Source: Clostridiaceae bacterium
Lineage (GTDB): Bacteria; Bacillota; Clostridia; Oscillospirales; Acutalibacteraceae
Assembly (NCBI GenBank): GCA_904501705.1
Contig: CAJGCA010000040.1
Coordinates: forward strand, 1 to 15,505
Reading direction: 5' to 3'
Length of the DNA: 15,505 nucleotides
The notes below the pieces were generated by a model, which was not told the origin of the DNA, made no database searches, and worked only from the letters and a program-made list of their open reading frames with translations. Within the stretch, counting starts at the first letter, position 1. Every line of letters starts with the position of its first letter. The translations under genes and the position numbers were made by a program. Positions 14,607 through 15,505 of this stretch are shown here, in pieces.

Positions 14607-15185
14607 TTAAGAAGCAGTGGTTCCGTCGCTTACAGAAATAACAATTGCGCCCTGACCCAGAACGGCATTGTATGCGTCATAAGCTACCTTGGTATCCAAA
14701 ACGATTTCTGCCAACGAAATATGTCCAGCCAAATCGGCTGCGGAAATAGTGTATGTAAAGGTGCCATCAGCCTGCTTGACCCATTCGATATCGTGGGCTT
14801 CTGCATGGTTCAAAGTAACGATGTTCCGGCTATTGTATTGCCAGTTGGGATTGGAAAGAGAAAGCGTATAAGTGGTATCGAGGCCGTTTTCCTTGATTTC
14901 TACAGGAGCAACAGAGTTAGGGGTAAAGGTAACAACAATATTGCCTTCAATGTAAAGTGCAGTTGTATGTGTAGTGCCTGCTTTGGGGTCAATAGCCAAC
15001 TTCAGGCTGGAGGTATCAACTTTATATGTACCATAACTGCCACTGTAAGCAACATCGGTAAGGTTCATATTCATGTTGACTGCTTCATCAGCCACATCGG
15101 TATTTTGTGTGTAGGTCCATGTTGCATATACACCGCCAATGGTAAGCAACATACAAAGCGCAATTAAAAGACTTAATTTTTTCAT
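14607..15185 (-). CDS. SipW-cognate secreted protein, TasA-like class
   Basis: A 192-residue exported protein with a SipW-cognate signal peptide: M-K-K-L, a hydrophobic core, then T-I-G-G-V-Y-A-T-W-T-Y, with cleavage likely after Ala21. The mature protein is Thr/Val/Asn-rich with repeated beta-strand patterns (G-N-I-V-V-T-F-T-P, T-Y-T-L-S-L-S-N, Q-A-D-G-T-F-T-Y-T-I-S-A) and few cysteines, as expected of a secreted Ig-like or fibre-forming protein. TasA and camelysin are the best-known proteins of this class; similarity here is in signal type, size and context rather than a domain I can prove. AAGGAG lies about ten bases upstream. It is the first gene of the operon and so probably the most abundant product. 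Confidence 0.85.
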   Translation of the reverse strand: MKKLSLLIALCMLLTIGGVYATWTYTQNTDVADEAVNMNMNLTDVAYSGSYGTYKVDTSSLKLAIDPKAGTTHTTALYIEGNIVVTFTPNSVAPVEIKENGLDTTYTLSLSNPNWQYNSRNIVTLNHAEAHDIEWVKQADGTFTYTISAADLAGHISLAEIVLDTKVAYDAYNAVLGQGAIVISVSDGTTAS

Positions 15186-15239
15186 AATTAAACATCTCCT
15201 TAATAATTACAAAAACATATATTGTTTCTGCTTGAATTA

Positions 15240-15269
15240 AGTATACACCTGCAAACAGGTAAAAGTCAA
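15240..15269 (-). promoter_or_regulatory. Promoter of the SipW module
   Basis: On the minus strand TTGACT (15269-15264) and TATACT (15245-15240) are separated by 18 bases. Transcription would start near 15233, leaving a leader of about 48 bases. The promoter lies inside the module, between the ppdK terminator and the first secreted-protein gene, so the operon does not depend on ppdK read-through. Confidence 0.7.
15247..15260. promoter_or_regulatory. Perfect dyad in the promoter spacer, probable operator
   Basis: acctg-caaa-caggt is a perfect 5+4+5 inverted repeat lying wholly between the -35 and -10 hexamers. A protein bound there would block RNA polymerase, or twist the DNA as MerR-family activators do (their spacers are usually 19-20 bases; this one is 18). 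No regulator gene is in the module. Confidence 0.5.
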
Positions 15270-15279
15270 GGGTATATAC

Positions 15280-15308
15280 AAAAATCCCCTCGGATTGCTC
15301 CGAGGGGA
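15280..15308 (-). terminator. Terminator of ppdK
   Basis: The stem tcccctcgga (15285-15294) / tccgagggga (15299-15308) has loop ttgc. It is followed on the minus strand by five T residues (15284-15280). It begins 22 bases after the ppdK stop codon and is identical in its hairpin to the copy at 13003-13026. Confidence 0.92.
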
Positions 15309-15363
15309 TAGGTTTTGCTTATAAATCTAATTACTTAGATTCTTTGATAGCAGCCTGAGCAGC
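15285..15363 (-). repeat. Direct repeat copy B: intact ppdK end and terminator
   Basis: This is the partner of 13003-13080, in the same orientation and 2282 bases away at the left edge. It includes the last codons of functional ppdK, the stop, the spacer and the hairpin. Because it is continuous with the real gene it is either the original end or the copy restored on integration. Confidence 0.9.
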
Positions 15364-15505
15364 GGCCAAGCGAGCGATCGGCACGCGGAAGGGCGAGCAG
15401 GACACGTAGTCCAGACCGATCTTGTGGCAGAACTCGACGGAAACGGGGTCGCCGCCGTGCTCACCGCAGATACCGCAGTGCATCTCGGGACGGACCTTCT
15501 TACCG
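15331..15505 (-). CDS. ppdK: Pyruvate, phosphate dikinase, C-terminal end (partial)
   Basis: Only the last 57 residues are inside the window; the gene continues past the right edge. The segment M-H-C-G-I-C-G-E-H-G-G-D-P is the PEP/pyruvate-domain active site with the catalytic Cys of I-C-G-E. It is followed by the family's closing S-C-S-P-F-R-V-P-I-A-R-L-A-A-A-Q-A-A. The enzyme interconverts pyruvate, ATP and phosphate with phosphoenolpyruvate, AMP and pyrophosphate, and in many anaerobic Clostridia serves glycolysis. Stop TAA is at 15333-15331, directly followed by the gene's terminator. Confidence 0.97.
   Translation of the reverse strand, partial: GKKVRPEMHCGICGEHGGDPVSVEFCHKIGLDYVSCSPFRVPIARLAAAQAAIKESK

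Larger units (their letters stand above)
13081..15284 (-). mobile_element. AT-rich SipW module inserted at the ppdK 3' end
   Basis: The module consists of a promoter with an operator-like dyad, three minus-strand genes (secreted protein, SipW-type peptidase, second secreted protein) and, at its far edge, the repeated ppdK tail and terminator. Base composition drops here (21 of 60 G/C at 13441-13500, against 41 of 60 at 5041-5100). Flanking direct repeats of the target gene's 3' end are what integration by site-specific or homologous recombination at that site would leave. No recombinase gene lies inside and no terminal inverted repeats were seen, so calling it mobile is inference. Confidence 0.45.

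Noticed and set aside
13003..15363. CRISPR or tandem-repeat interpretation of the duplicated block
   Set aside because: There are only two copies, 2.28 kb apart, with genes between them, and the repeat is the end of a known gene plus its terminator.

Overview
The window looks like chromosomal DNA from an uncultured or gut-type member of the Clostridia (Oscillospiraceae/Ruminococcaceae style). This is inferred from the paired glgC-glgD glycogen genes, an exonuclease-dead Pol I, pyruvate phosphate dikinase, SipW-type secretion and a palindromic short repeat of a kind common in this group. Most genes are GC-rich (41 of 60 bases are G/C at 5041-5100, hand count). The stretch 13.1-15.28 kb is clearly AT-richer (21 of 60 at 13441-13500).

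Layout. 1-134: MITE-like inverted repeat cut by the window edge. 135-318: non-coding DNA with several small hairpins. 442-1236: a Thr/Ser-rich lipoprotein with its own promoter and terminator. 1312-1552: possible gene remnant. 1598-4593: one operon encoding a 10-TM EamA transporter, a DUF2461 protein, a DUF436/TIGR01440 (YwlG-type) protein and an Mrp/NBP35 iron-sulfur P-loop ATPase, closed by a strong terminator. 4713-7283: polA, alone between terminators. 7448-11398: a strong extended -10 promoter, a long structured leader and glgC-glgD-glgA, which turn glucose-1-phosphate into ADP-glucose and then linear glucan. A 14-bp-stem terminator separates glgA from the convergent minus-strand genes: a small EamA transporter and an aldo/keto reductase.

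13.0-15.4 kb: the most interesting part. A minus-strand, AT-rich operon runs from a SipW-cognate secreted protein, through a Ser-His-Asp (SipW-type) signal peptidase, to a second SipW-cognate protein. It sits immediately downstream of the 3' end of ppdK. The last coding bases of ppdK plus its terminator (about 79 bp, 72 identical) occur again at the far end of the module. The module is therefore bracketed by direct repeats, one being the true ppdK end and the other a decayed remnant whose hairpin now terminates the SipW operon. The module has its own promoter, with a perfect dyad (ACCTG-N4-CAGGT) in the -35/-10 spacer. I read it as a horizontally acquired surface-protein or fibre cassette placed at the ppdK 3' end. 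No integrase or transposase is visible, so the mechanism is open.

Links between genes: the glg genes and ppdK both belong to central carbon and storage metabolism. The Mrp operon and polA are housekeeping. The SipW module and the lipoprotein face the cell surface.
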